Part shown: positions 37,167 through 46,047 of the stretch, in pieces | How positions within the stretch are numbered: the stretch's first letter is position 1 | Layout of the letters: the number at the start of each line of letters is the position of its first letter | Assembly: GCF_003987595.1 (NCBI RefSeq) | Contig: NZ_NGJZ01000001.1 | Location: 248,001-312,000 of the forward strand | DNA: 64,000 nt | From: Vagococcus entomophilus | GTDB taxonomy: Bacteria; Bacillota; Bacilli; Lactobacillales; Vagococcaceae | Direction of reading: 5' to 3' | Made by a program: the position numbers and the translations under genes | The notes under the pieces: model-generated | Database searches by the model: none | The model's input: only the letters and a program-made list of their open reading frames with translations | Told to the model about the DNA's origin: nothing

Positions 37167-38552
37167 TTATAGTGGATTCTTTAAAGTTAGTTTTGCAACG
37201 ACTTCGGCTCTAGCAGTTTGTGGGAACATATCTACAGATTGCAGATACTCCACCCGATATTTTTTGCTGAGTTCAACCATGTCCCGAGCAAAAGTCGAAG
37301 GATTACACGAAATATAAACTATTTTTGGGATAGGATTTGCCAATATACAAGAGAGAAGTTTTTTATCTAGCCCCGTACGAGGGGGGTCAACAATTAGTCC
37401 GTCAACAGAAAAGCCTGATTGTAGCCACTCTGGAATAAGCACTTCTGCTGTACCAGCTTCATAGAATGTATTGGTTAGCTGTAACCGTTTCGCATTAAAC
37501 TTAGCATCTTCAACTGCAGAAGGTATGATGTCCATCCCTCTTACTTCTTTTACAAAAGGAGCAAGAGCAAGACCGATGGTACCCACCCCGCAATACGCAT
37601 CAATCACATGGTCAGAAGCTTTTGGATCGAGCGCTTGAATGGCTTGCTGATACAATACTTCTGTTTGCTTGGGATTTAGTTGGAAGAAGGCGCGTGCAGA
37701 TAAGTCAAAAGTGACTTGATTAAGCGTTTCTTCGATACTCTCTTTTCCCCATAAATGAACTGTTTTTTCTCCCATGATTTGGGAGGTTTTTTTATTTTGG
37801 ATATTTTGCATAACCGATACGACATCAGGCAACTGAGTCGTAATTTTTTCGAGCAACTGGCGTTTGGCCGGAAGCTTAGGACTGTGGGTAATAAAAACGA
37901 CTTGGAGTTCACCAGTTTGTACACCAATGCGTACCATAACTGTTTTAATAATTCCGCTATTTTGTTGCTCATCGTAGATTGGAATCTTTAACTCAGAAAG
38001 AAAAGAAACGATAGCATTGATGACATTTGTGGTTGCTTTATCTTGGACCAAGCAGTCATCAATTGGAACTAATTTATGTGAGTTACTTTCATAGAGCCCA
38101 CAGATAACTTTTTCATTTTCATCTTTGCGTATTTGAAACTGTAATTTGTTTCGATAGTGCCAAGGCTCACTCATTCCAATAGTTGGTTTGAGCAAATAGT
38201 TTTGATACCCATTTGGTTTGTATTTGATTAAAGCTTGCTTGACAATATCATTTTTAAATATCAATTGTTCAGGGTAAGCAAGATGTTGCAATTGACAACC
38301 TCCACATTTTTTATAAACCGGACAAGGTGGAAGGATGCGGTGTTTTGATTTTTTTAAGACCTTTATTAAATCTGCTTCGACAAATTTTGGTGCAATGGAG
38401 CTTGCTTTTACAAGCACAGTTTCTTTAGGTAAAGATCCAGGGACAAAAACAATAGTTTTTTTGTGAAAGCCAATCCCTTCACCATTGATACCAAGTCGTT
38501 TGATTGTCACTTGAAAAGAGTCGCCTTGTTTGATTTGATGTTGAATTTTCAT
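37167..38552 (-). CDS. rlmD: 23S rRNA (uracil-C5)-methyltransferase, RlmD/RlmCD family
   Basis: This 461-residue enzyme has an N-terminal TRAM RNA-binding domain, an iron-sulfur cysteine cluster (CPVYKKCGGCQL, about residue 80) and a SAM methyltransferase domain with DAYCGVGTIGL. The nucleophile region is VYISCNPSTFARD and the substrate pocket has VDPPRTGLD. In Gram-positives one such enzyme (RlmCD) methylates U747 and U1939 of 23S rRNA, while paralogues do one each. The sequence does not separate these. The ATG has AAGGATG upstream. Confidence 0.93.
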   Translation of the reverse strand: MKIQHQIKQGDSFQVTIKRLGINGEGIGFHKKTIVFVPGSLPKETVLVKASSIAPKFVEADLIKVLKKSKHRILPPCPVYKKCGGCQLQHLAYPEQLIFKNDIVKQALIKYKPNGYQNYLLKPTIGMSEPWHYRNKLQFQIRKDENEKVICGLYESNSHKLVPIDDCLVQDKATTNVINAIVSFLSELKIPIYDEQQNSGIIKTVMVRIGVQTGELQVVFITHSPKLPAKRQLLEKITTQLPDVVSVMQNIQNKKTSQIMGEKTVHLWGKESIEETLNQVTFDLSARAFFQLNPKQTEVLYQQAIQALDPKASDHVIDAYCGVGTIGLALAPFVKEVRGMDIIPSAVEDAKFNAKRLQLTNTFYEAGTAEVLIPEWLQSGFSVDGLIVDPPRTGLDKKLLSCILANPIPKIVYISCNPSTFARDMVELSKKYRVEYLQSVDMFPQTARAEVVAKLTLKNPL

Positions 38553-38645
38553 GAGTTCATCCTTTGTTTAATAGAATAAATTTATTGTAGCACAGTGAGT
38601 GCTCAGAAACTAGAAGATAGACCATTCTATAGAAATAACAAAATA

Positions 38646-38690
38646 TTGCAATTTTTAAAATTAACCAGTATTATACTAGTAACTAGACCA
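38646..38690 (+). promoter_or_regulatory. Promoter and NagR/DasR-like operator of the GntR gene
   Basis: TTGCAA (38646-38651), a 17-base spacer and TATTAT (38669-38674). At the start point GTAACTAGACCA (38679-38690) matches the palindrome TGGTCTAGACCA, the known dre-type site of NagR/DasR regulators, at 8 of 12 positions, including the whole CTAGACCA half. This suggests autorepression. Confidence 0.5.
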
Positions 38691-38708
38691 ATTTTTTGGA
38701 GGGATAAT

Positions 38709-39419
38709 ATGTCTATATCAAATTTGCCTGTTTATATGCAGATTCACGATCAAATAAAAAAAGACATTGAAAAGGGAAAGTGGGCAATCGGAAGTCGTTT
38801 ACCATCTGAAAGAGAATTAGCTGTTACATTTGGCGTAAGTCGTATGACACTAAGACAAGCAATCCAGAATTTATCAGAAGAAGGAATCTTGGAAAGAAAG
38901 ATTGGTTCTGGCACATATGTCGCAAGTAAAAAGGTTCAAGAAAAAATGTCAGGTACGACTAGTTTTACGGAGATTATGCTGTTGCAAGGAAAAGTACCTT
39001 CTAGTAAGACCATTTCATATATAGAAGCGAAACCTAGTGCCAGTGAACAAGAAAAATTACTTCTTAAAGAAGAGGACACTGTTTTAAGAATGGAAAGAAT
39101 TCGTTACGCGGATGATGTTCCAATCTGTTTTGAGGTAACGACTGTCCCGTTTAAACTTGTTCAAGGATATTCCAAGTCTGATATTACTCAATCATTATAT
39201 CGTGTGCTTTCAGAAAAAAGAGGATTACAGTTAGGAAAAGCGGTTCAAAATGTTTCTGCGATGAGTGCAACTGAAACAATTGCCGAGTTCTTAAACGTAA
39301 AAAAAGGAGACGCAGTTTTAAGATTGAAGCAGGTTTCCTATCTTACTTCGGGCAAACCGTTTGAATATGTAAGAACACAATATGTAGGCAATCGATTTGA
39401 ATTTATTTTTGAAAAATAA
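38709..39419 (+). CDS. GntR family regulator with UTRA domain (NagR/YvoA-like)
   Basis: This 236-residue protein has an N-terminal winged helix (YMQIHDQIKKDIEKG, LPSERELA, VSRMTLRQA) and a C-terminal UTRA ligand domain ending in EYVRTQYVGNRFEF, the pattern of the HutC subfamily. Its nearest known types are NagR/YvoA, which respond to amino-sugar phosphates. The ATG at 38709 follows GGAGGG; the longer frame from 38595 runs through the promoter. No amino-sugar genes are adjacent, so if this is NagR it acts at distant sites. Confidence 0.88.
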   Translation: MSISNLPVYMQIHDQIKKDIEKGKWAIGSRLPSERELAVTFGVSRMTLRQAIQNLSEEGILERKIGSGTYVASKKVQEKMSGTTSFTEIMLLQGKVPSSKTISYIEAKPSASEQEKLLLKEEDTVLRMERIRYADDVPICFEVTTVPFKLVQGYSKSDITQSLYRVLSEKRGLQLGKAVQNVSAMSATETIAEFLNVKKGDAVLRLKQVSYLTSGKPFEYVRTQYVGNRFEFIFEK

Positions 39420-39437
39420 TAAAAGCTTAAAAGTAGA

Positions 39438-40067
39438 TTACAGTGGAATCTCAGTGTAAACTTCTGTGCCAATTTTTAAAGAGCATTGACTGTTTAAAAG
39501 ATTAATGATGTCGGATTCAAATATTTTTACTTGTTGCTTTTGAACCAAACAATAGACGGTTACATCTTGTGCATAGTCAATATTTTTTATAAAGTAATTC
39601 GAGTGTTCAATAAAATGTTCCAGTTTGCTTAATAAAGAATAAGACAAAGTTACGATTATTTCTTTTTGAAGCACACCTTTTACTAACCCAATCTGAGAAA
39701 TCCCTTCTGAAACAGCATGTGTATACGCGCGGATCAATCCACCAGCACCCAACTTTGTTCCACCAAAATAACGAGTAACCACTGCTAATACATTCGATAC
39801 TTCTTGTTTCTTTAGAACTTCAAGTATGGGTACGCCCGCTGTTCCACTTGGCTCTCCATCATCTGAGCTTCGTTGGATTTCATTTCGCTCACCTAGAACA
39901 AACGCATTGCAATTGTGGCTGGCTTTCCAATGTTCTTTTTTTATACGGTGTATCTGTTCTTTGGCCTGAGATTCGGATGTGATTCTAAATAGAGAACAGA
40001 TAAAGCGTGATTTTTTTACTTCTATTTCGTAGGATCCGTTTGCTTTTACTGTAATATAATCGTTCAC
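39438..40067 (-). CDS. IMPACT/YigZ family protein
   Basis: This 209-residue protein has the UPF0029/IMPACT N-terminal domain with KKSRFICSL, HNCNAFVLGE, SSDDGEPSGTAG and VVTRYFGGTKLG (about residues 15-110), and a C-terminal DUF1949 domain. The family is widespread; in eukaryotes IMPACT affects Gcn2 signalling, but the bacterial role is not established. The gene is alone and divergent from the next small gene. Confidence 0.93.
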   Translation of the reverse strand: MNDYITVKANGSYEIEVKKSRFICSLFRITSESQAKEQIHRIKKEHWKASHNCNAFVLGERNEIQRSSDDGEPSGTAGVPILEVLKKQEVSNVLAVVTRYFGGTKLGAGGLIRAYTHAVSEGISQIGLVKGVLQKEIIVTLSYSLLSKLEHFIEHSNYFIKNIDYAQDVTVYCLVQKQQVKIFESDIINLLNSQCSLKIGTEVYTEIPL

Positions 40068-40171
40068 TATGTACCTCCTAAAGATTGTTATGCTTCATTA
40101 TAACAATGATTTGGGATGATGACAAAGTAGACGAGAAGTGGCAATCTTCACTCGGAAAGGGAGTGTGCTAG

Positions 40172-40477
40172 ATGATAAAAATAGCTCATCGCCATGAAAA
40201 AAAGTATGATGCTTTGACCCAATATTTGAAAAGAAATGGTGGAATTCAAGTAACCTTGACGTTTACTCAATTTGATGAACTCTTGTTTCCAAAGACTGGT
40301 TTACCTAAAACTGCGAGAAAGAGTGCCGACTGGTGGCTAAATGATTATAAGCATCCGGAAAAAGGAGCGTATGGTTGGTTAAATAGTGGGTACGAAGTTG
40401 CTCATGTGAACTTAAAAAAAGAGTATGTGGTTTTTAATAAATTGATGAAATCTAAATTCCTTCGGTTTAACAAATAA
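40172..40477 (+). CDS. Small DUF7662-like protein
   Basis: This 101-residue protein contains YDALTQYLKRN, TLTFTQFDELL, TARKSADWWLND and GWLNSGYEVAHVNL. That order (helix, Arg-Lys-x-x-x-W-W core, then Gly-W-x-V) is the pattern I associate with the DUF7662 domain found alone or at the ends of DNA-modification and defence-related proteins. No function is known. GGGAGTG lies before the ATG, and a terminator follows, so it is a single-gene unit. The family call is from memory of the motif and not from a search. Confidence 0.65.
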   Translation: MIKIAHRHEKKYDALTQYLKRNGGIQVTLTFTQFDELLFPKTGLPKTARKSADWWLNDYKHPEKGAYGWLNSGYEVAHVNLKKEYVVFNKLMKSKFLRFNK

Positions 40478-40512
40478 AATAACGTATGAGCTCTATCGGA
40501 TAATAATTTTTC

Positions 40513-40540
40513 AAGTGGCAGAAGTTTTTGCCACTTTTTT
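40513..40540 (+). terminator. Terminator after the small DUF7662-like gene
   Basis: AAGTGGCA paired with TGCCACTT, 8-base loop, T-tract. A TATAAT box (40546-40551) follows at once and may start comFA transcription. Confidence 0.85.
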
Positions 40541-40580
40541 GCGTATATAATCTTAGATTGAAAAAGAAAGGAAAGAGTAG

Positions 40581-40642
40581 ATGGATTTTTTTATGGACGA
40601 AAATTATTAGAAAGAGAGATACCAAACTCTAAAAAAAATAGG
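40581..40642 (+). other. comFA: Displaced N-terminus of comFA, frameshift at a T7 tract
   Basis: An ATG at 40581 with AAAGGAAAGAG upstream reads MDFFMDENY and stops at 40608-40610. From 40592 the frame that continues into comFA reads YGRKLLEREIPNSKKNR without a stop, then the ATG at 40643. The two frames meet at seven T (40586-40592). One more T would give MDFFYGRKLLEREI, a normal ComFA start. This is either a true mutation, a phase-variable tract, a slippage site or a sequencing error. Confidence 0.75.
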
Positions 40643-41896
40643 ATGAAACATTTAGTAGTAGTCCCTTCGATGAAACTTGGAAAAACAGATATTCAATGTT
40701 TGCGCTGCGGGAGCAGTCATAGTAAAAAAAAGGTGGGACTACCAAAAGAAAAAATAAAGTTTTTCTATTGTCCCACCTGCATTCAGATGGGAAGAGTACG
40801 CAGTGACCAGCCCTTTTATTATCTAGAAGAGCCTGAGCCTATAGCTTGTAGAGAAATCAATTATTTCTGGAAGGGCACACTCACTGATTATCAAAAAAAA
40901 GCTTCTGCTGATTTAGTGACACATGCGCTAGCCAAACAGGACTTTTTGATTTGGGCAGTAACTGGCGCAGGCAAAACAGAGATGATTTTTGAAATGCTAA
41001 ACCAAGCCTTGAGTAAAGATTGGCGGGTGTGTCTGACCTCTCCTAGAGTAGATGTTTGCTTAGAGCTATTTCCTCGGATTAAGGAAGTTTTTCCAAAAGA
41101 GAACATGGCTTTGCTGCACGGAGATGGAAAAGAACCCTATCATTATAGCAAGTTAGTGATTTGCACTACCCATCAATTGTTTCGATTTTATAGGGCATTT
41201 GATGTAGTTGTATTGGATGAGGTAGATGCTTTTCCATTCTCAGGGAATGTGGAACTTAATTATGCTGTTCGTCACGCTCGCAAAGAAGAGAGTGCGCTGG
41301 TGCTTCTGACAGCAACACCAGATAAACATTTACTTTCTCAAATAAAAAAAGGCCATTTATCTTATGTCAAAATCCCTAAAAGATATCATGGCTACCCACT
41401 TCCCCTTCCAAAAACAATTTGGCTGTCTCGTTTGCCTCAAAAAATTTCACAAGGGAGTTTACCGCCTAAGTTTCATACGCTTTTAAAAAAGCAATTGCGC
41501 AGTAAGCACAGATTACTGATTTTTTGTCCAACAGTTGAGCTTGTGATTAATTTACAAAGCGTGCTGTCGAAAGAATATAAGGGCTATTCTATTTGCGGGG
41601 TTTATGCAGAAGATTCAGAGCGTAAGAAAAAAGTGGAAAACATGAGAAAGGAACACTATGATGTTTTGATTTCAACAACTATATTAGAGCGAGGCGTGAC
41701 ATTTAAAGGAATTGATGTCTTTGTAATAAGTGCGAGTCATCAGGTATTTAATACAGCGTCTTTAGTACAAATAGCGGGCAGGGTTGGCAGAAACTATCAA
41801 TTTCCAAGTGGAAAAGTTTACTTTTTTCATGAAGGAAAGTCAAGAGCGATGAAACTGGCAATCAAACAAATTAAAACGATGAATCGTGCCGATTAA
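40643..41896 (+). CDS. comFA: ComFA, DEAD/DEAH helicase of DNA uptake (N-terminus displaced)
   Basis: ComFA is a cytoplasmic ATPase that helps pull single-stranded DNA in during natural transformation. The 417 residues from this ATG include a four-cysteine zinc finger (CLRCG and CPTC), Walker A AVTGAGKTEM, the DEVD box VVLDEVDAF, LLTATPD and the C-terminal helicase motifs ERGVTFKG and QIAGRVGR. About 21 residues that belong before it (FFYGRKLLERE) are encoded just upstream but out of frame with the good start codon. The ATG here has only a weak ribosome site (AATAGG), so expression may be poor. comFC follows 12 bases later. Confidence 0.85.
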   Translation: MKHLVVVPSMKLGKTDIQCLRCGSSHSKKKVGLPKEKIKFFYCPTCIQMGRVRSDQPFYYLEEPEPIACREINYFWKGTLTDYQKKASADLVTHALAKQDFLIWAVTGAGKTEMIFEMLNQALSKDWRVCLTSPRVDVCLELFPRIKEVFPKENMALLHGDGKEPYHYSKLVICTTHQLFRFYRAFDVVVLDEVDAFPFSGNVELNYAVRHARKEESALVLLTATPDKHLLSQIKKGHLSYVKIPKRYHGYPLPLPKTIWLSRLPQKISQGSLPPKFHTLLKKQLRSKHRLLIFCPTVELVINLQSVLSKEYKGYSICGVYAEDSERKKKVENMRKEHYDVLISTTILERGVTFKGIDVFVISASHQVFNTASLVQIAGRVGRNYQFPSGKVYFFHEGKSRAMKLAIKQIKTMNRAD

Positions 41897-41908
41897 AGGA
41901 GCAATTCA

Positions 41909-42595
41909 ATGGAATGCAGCTTTTGTCTTGAAAAGATTCCTTTCGTCCATGAACTGATGGATATAGTTAGATTCAAATCAATTAGCGAAAAAGATATTTG
42001 CCCCAAATGTGCGCGTCTGTTTGCCAAAGTTACAGCTTCTTTTAGTTGTCAGAGCTGTGGACAGATGCTAGAGCAAGATGAATGTGAAGATTGCCGTGCT
42101 TGGAGAATAAATTTTCCGCCGTACGTCGTGAATCACAGAGCAATTTATTATTACAATCAAGCTATGAAAGAATGGTTTCGTACATTTAAGTTTTTGGGCA
42201 ATGAACAGCTCGCAACCACATTTTCAACGGTTATCGAAAAAGCCCTAGAGAGCTATCAGGTTGACTATATCATTCCAATTCCACTTTCCACCGAACGAAG
42301 AGCTGAGCGTGGCTTTAATCAAGTAGAAAGTTTACTAGATGCAGCAAGGATTTCGTATACGAATATGTTACTAAAGAACACACACACTCAAAGTCAATCC
42401 AGTAAAAATAAAAAGAGTCGGCTAAAAATGGAGCAAGTCTTTAAACTGAAAAATGAATACAAAAATCGAATAGATGGGAAAAAAATTTTGCTCGTAGATG
42501 ATATCTACACAACTGGGAAAACGATTTTCCAAGCCTATCAAGTCTTGACACTAGAAAGACCGCAAAGTATTGCAAGTTTTTCTTTAGCTAGATAA
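41909..42595 (+). CDS. comFC: ComFC, phosphoribosyltransferase-like competence protein
   Basis: This 228-residue protein has N-terminal zinc-binding cysteines (CSFC, CPKC, CQSC, CEDC) and a C-terminal type I phosphoribosyltransferase domain with the PRPP loop LLVDDIYTTGKT (about residue 192). ComFC works with ComFA in DNA uptake. AAGGAG lies 8 bases before the ATG. The gene is intact, unlike the start of its partner. Confidence 0.93.
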   Translation: MECSFCLEKIPFVHELMDIVRFKSISEKDICPKCARLFAKVTASFSCQSCGQMLEQDECEDCRAWRINFPPYVVNHRAIYYYNQAMKEWFRTFKFLGNEQLATTFSTVIEKALESYQVDYIIPIPLSTERRAERGFNQVESLLDAARISYTNMLLKNTHTQSQSSKNKKSRLKMEQVFKLKNEYKNRIDGKKILLVDDIYTTGKTIFQAYQVLTLERPQSIASFSLAR

Positions 42596-42632
42596 TTTTC
42601 TTTAAAGTATTAAAAGATAAAGGGTGGTTTAT

Positions 42633-42662
42633 TTGTCATTTAATAGGTAGTTAGGGTATAAT
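42633..42662 (+). promoter_or_regulatory. Promoter of hpf
   Basis: TTGTCA (42633-42638), an 18-base spacer and TATAAT (42657-42662), leaving a leader of about 70 bases before hpf. Confidence 0.7.
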
Positions 42663-42737
42663 GAATTTAGAAGAAAAGGCGAGTGGTCCGCCAATAAATT
42701 CTTTAATTTAAATGGTAGACGAAAGAGGGGACTGCAT

Positions 42738-43292
42738 ATGTTAAGATATAATGTTCGAGGAGAAAATATTGAGGTAACAGAAGCAATTCGTAATTACGTA
42801 GAGAAAAAAGTTGGTAAATTAGAAAGATATTTTGACCAAGCACCTGAAGCGAATGCACATATTAACCTTAAAGTTTACTCAGATAAAACTGCCAAAGTTG
42901 AAGTGACAATACCACTTTCTTCCATTCTTTTACGGGCAGAAGAAACTTCTCCAGATTTATACGCAAGTACGGATCTAGTCGTCGATAAATTAGAGAGACA
43001 AATTAGAAAATATAAGACAAAAGTAAATAGAAGAACGAGACAAAAAAGTTCTTTAGGAAAAGAAGAAGCACTGACATTTTTTGAAGAGCAAGCTTCAGAT
43101 GAAACACCAGAGTTTGATATTGTTCGAACAAAACGTCTATCCTTAAAACCGATGGATAGTGAAGAAGCTGTTCTCCAAATGAACATGTTAGGGCATAACT
43201 TCTTTATTTTTGAAGATGCAGAAACAAACGGGACAAGCATCGTTTATAGAAGAAAAGATGGAAAATATGGCTTAATTGAAACTGAAGCTTAA
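42738..43292 (+). CDS. hpf: Long-form ribosome hibernation promoting factor
   Basis: This 184-residue protein has an N-terminal S30AE domain (about 1-100, VRGENIEVTEAIRNYVEKK) that occupies the ribosomal decoding site. A linker and a C-terminal dimerisation domain (about 125-184, MNMLGHNFFIFEDAETN) follow. The long form joins 70S ribosomes into inactive 100S dimers in stationary phase. It has its own promoter and terminator. The position before secA is conserved in Firmicutes. Confidence 0.95.
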   Translation: MLRYNVRGENIEVTEAIRNYVEKKVGKLERYFDQAPEANAHINLKVYSDKTAKVEVTIPLSSILLRAEETSPDLYASTDLVVDKLERQIRKYKTKVNRRTRQKSSLGKEEALTFFEEQASDETPEFDIVRTKRLSLKPMDSEEAVLQMNMLGHNFFIFEDAETNGTSIVYRRKDGKYGLIETEA

Positions 43293-43317
43293 AAAAACGA
43301 CATTACGTCGTTTTTTT
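43291..43317 (+). terminator. Terminator of hpf
   Basis: AAACGAC with GTCGTTT, 5-base loop and seven T. It overlaps the stop codon. Confidence 0.85.
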
Positions 43318-43360
43318 ATTTTGAAAAGTAACCGAAAAATTGTTCCATTTATTCCGAATA

Positions 43361-43401
43361 AATGCTAGAATATTAGAGATGAATTCTAATATTCTAGCAT
43401 T
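43361..43401. repeat. 17-bp perfect inverted repeat upstream of secA
   Basis: Left arm 43361-43377 (AATGCTAGAATATTAGA) and right arm 43385-43401 are exact complements, with a 7-base loop. It lies 56 bases before the secA ATG and after the hpf terminator. It lacks a proper T-run, so it may be an operator, an mRNA-stabilising hairpin or a secA leader control element. Confidence 0.75.
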
Positions 43402-43457
43402 TTAGCCCAAATGAATTTAAATAAAACTGAAATATTTAAGCGAGAGAGGAACAAAAA

Positions 43458-45983
43458 ATGGCGAATTTTCTAAAGAAGATAATTGAAAGTGATAAAAAAG
43501 AATTAAAACGATTAGATAAAATTGCAAAACAAGTAGAAACTTTTTCAGAAGAAATGGCAGCATTAAAAGATGAACAAATTAAAGAAAAAACCGAGGAATT
43601 CAAAGCGCGCTATCAAAAAGGGGAAACATTAGACCAACTGCTACCAGAAGCTTTTGCATTAGTCAGAGAAGCAGCTAAGCGAGTACTAGGCTTGTATCCT
43701 TACCATGTTCAGTTAATGGGTGGGGTTGTGTTACATGACGGCAATATTCCTGAGATGAAGACGGGTGAAGGGAAAACTTTGACAGCTACAATGCCTGTTT
43801 ATTTAAATGCATTGACAGGTGAGGGCGTACATGTTGTTACCGTCAACGAGTATTTAGCGACTCGTGATGCTAGTGAAATGGGCGAACTTTATAACTTTTT
43901 AGGCTTGAGTGTTGGGTTAAATATTAATTCAAAAACGTCTGATGAAAAACGAATGGCTTATGCGTGTGATATCACATACAGTACCAATAATGAATTAGGT
44001 TTTGACTATCTACGTGACAACATGGTTGTTTACCGTGAGCAAATGGTACAACGACCGTTGAATTATGCTATTGTCGATGAAGTTGACTCCATTTTGATTG
44101 ATGAAGCAAGAACACCACTAATTATTTCCGGACAAGCAGAAAAATCAACTGCTTTATATGTTCGTGCGGATAATTTTGTCAAACGTTTGAAAGAAGAAGA
44201 GGATTACAAAATTGACATTCAAACAAAAACAATTGGTTTAACAGAAGAAGGAATTGGAAAAGCAGAAGAAACATTTGGCTTAGATAACTTGTATGATATC
44301 GAAAATAGTGCTTTAACCCATCACTTAGATCAAGCTTTACGGGCAAACTATATTATGATTCGAGATTTTGACTACGTGGTTCAAGAAGGAAAAGTTATGA
44401 TTGTTGACCAATTTACAGGTCGTATCATGGATGGGAGACGTTATTCTGATGGCTTGCATCAAGCAATTGAAGCCAAAGAAGGCGTTGAAATTGAAGACGA
44501 GACCAAAACAATGGCAAATATCACTTTCCAGAATTACTTCCGTATGTATAAAAAATTAGCTGGGATGACGGGTACAGCTAAAACCGAAGAAGAAGAATTT
44601 CGTGAAATATATAATATGCAAGTCATTCAAATTCCAACCAACAAACAAATTCTAAGAGACGACAAAGCAGATTTACTATATCCAACTTTGACGAGCAAGT
44701 TCCATGCTGTGGTTCAAGATATCAAAGAGCGTCATCGTAAAGGACAACCTATTTTAGTCGGAACTGTGGCAGTTGAAACCTCTGAGTTATTGTCAGATAT
44801 GCTAAATAAAGAGCACGTGCCACATGAAGTTTTAAATGCGAAAAACCATTTTAAAGAAGCTGAAATTATTATGAATGCCGGACAAAAAGGTGCGGTAACG
44901 ATTGCAACCAATATGGCAGGTCGTGGTACAGATATTAAGTTAGGCTTAGGTGTCAAAGAAGTTGGTGGGCTAGCTGTTATTGGGACAGAGCGTCATGAAT
45001 CAAGACGGATTGATAATCAGTTAAGAGGACGTGCTGGACGTCAAGGAGATCCCGGAATGTCTCAATTTTATCTTTCTCTTGAAGATGATTTAATGAAACG
45101 CTTTGGCTCTGAACGAATTAAAGCATTCTTAGATCGCTTAAAAATTGAGGGTGAAGATGCAGTTATCCAAAGTAAAATGCTCTCACGTCAAGTCGAATCT
45201 GCGCAAAAACGTGTCGAAGGAAATAACTACGATACACGTAAAAATATTTTACAGTATGATGATGTGATGCGTGAACAACGTGAAGTTATATATGGGCAAC
45301 GCAATCAAGTTATTCGAGAAGATAACAGTCTAAAAGAAGTACTCATGGGCATGATCGAACGAACCATTCATAGAGTGGTTGAGAGTCATACTCAAGTGGA
45401 TCAAAAAGACTGGAATTTAGAAGGAATTGTTGATTTTGCTGGCTCTTGTCTCGTTCATGAAGAGGAAGTTTCAGTAAAAGACTTAGAAGGAAAAGATGCG
45501 AAGCAAATCGAAGAATTATTAGCAGCAAAAGCGAAAGAGGTTTATGCTGTTAAAGAGCAACAATTAGAAGGTTCTGACCAAATGTTAGAATTCCAAAAAG
45601 TAGTGATTCTAAGAGTAGTAGATACAAAATGGACAGACCACATTGACGCGATGGACCAATTGAGACAATCGATTGGATTGCGTGCATACGGACAAAATAA
45701 TCCGCTTGTTGAATACCAACAAGAAGGTTATCAAATGTTTGAAACGATGGTTGGCGCGATTGAATATGAAGCAACTCGTTTATTTATGAAAGCAGAAATT
45801 CGTCAAAATGTCCAACGTGAACAAGTAGCTCAAGGAGATGCCCATCATCCCTCAGAAGAAGACGGCGTAGTGGAAGACAACCAAAAGAAAAAACCAATTC
45901 ATGTCGAAAAAATTGGAAGAAATGATCTTTGTCCTTGTGGTAGTGGCAAGAAATTCAAAAACTGTCATGGGAAAAATGCATAA
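43458..45983 (+). CDS. secA: Protein translocase ATPase SecA
   Basis: SecA drives export of proteins through SecYEG. The 841-residue protein has Walker [11 protein letters not shown] (about residue 100), the [15 protein letters not shown] box, helicase motifs [10 protein letters not shown] and the C-terminal zinc finger [13 protein letters not shown] that binds SecB or lipids. The length suits the standard Gram-positive SecA1. The gene precedes prfB, as in most Firmicutes. Confidence 0.98.
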   Translation: MANFLKKIIESDKKELKRLDKIAKQVETFSEEMAALKDEQIKEKTEEFKARYQKGETLDQLLPEAFALVREAAKRVLGLYPYHVQLMGGVVLHDGNIPEMKTGEGKTLTATMPVYLNALTGEGVHVVTVNEYLATRDASEMGELYNFLGLSVGLNINSKTSDEKRMAYACDITYSTNNELGFDYLRDNMVVYREQMVQRPLNYAIVDEVDSILIDEARTPLIISGQAEKSTALYVRADNFVKRLKEEEDYKIDIQTKTIGLTEEGIGKAEETFGLDNLYDIENSALTHHLDQALRANYIMIRDFDYVVQEGKVMIVDQFTGRIMDGRRYSDGLHQAIEAKEGVEIEDETKTMANITFQNYFRMYKKLAGMTGTAKTEEEEFREIYNMQVIQIPTNKQILRDDKADLLYPTLTSKFHAVVQDIKERHRKGQPILVGTVAVETSELLSDMLNKEHVPHEVLNAKNHFKEAEIIMNAGQKGAVTIATNMAGRGTDIKLGLGVKEVGGLAVIGTERHESRRIDNQLRGRAGRQGDPGMSQFYLSLEDDLMKRFGSERIKAFLDRLKIEGEDAVIQSKMLSRQVESAQKRVEGNNYDTRKNILQYDDVMREQREVIYGQRNQVIREDNSLKEVLMGMIERTIHRVVESHTQVDQKDWNLEGIVDFAGSCLVHEEEVSVKDLEGKDAKQIEELLAAKAKEVYAVKEQQLEGSDQMLEFQKVVILRVVDTKWTDHIDAMDQLRQSIGLRAYGQNNPLVEYQQEGYQMFETMVGAIEYEATRLFMKAEIRQNVQREQVAQGDAHHPSEEDGVVEDNQKKKPIHVEKIGRNDLCPCGSGKKFKNCHGKNA

Positions 45984-45992
45984 GAATAAACG

Positions 45993-46032
45993 AAGAGTAT
46001 ACAGTTTGAATCTACAAACTGTATACTCTTTT
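45993..46032 (+). terminator. Terminator/attenuator between secA and prfB
   Basis: A perfect 16-bp stem (AAGAGTATACAGTTTG and complement), 6-base loop, ending in TTTT. The prfB ribosome site AAGGAG begins immediately after the T-run, so prfB expression may depend on readthrough. Confidence 0.85.
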
Positions 46033-46047
46033 AAGGAGAAATAAATC

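Noticed and set aside
38595-38708. Longer GntR protein starting at GTG 38595
   Set aside because: The extra 38 residues run across the promoter (38646-38674), and the ATG at 38709 has GGAGGG and matches the family N-terminus.
42875-43240. Minus-strand open frame opposite hpf (121 codons)
   Set aside because: It is fully inside a well-supported gene, has no ribosome site and resembles no known protein; it is a mirror of the hpf codons.
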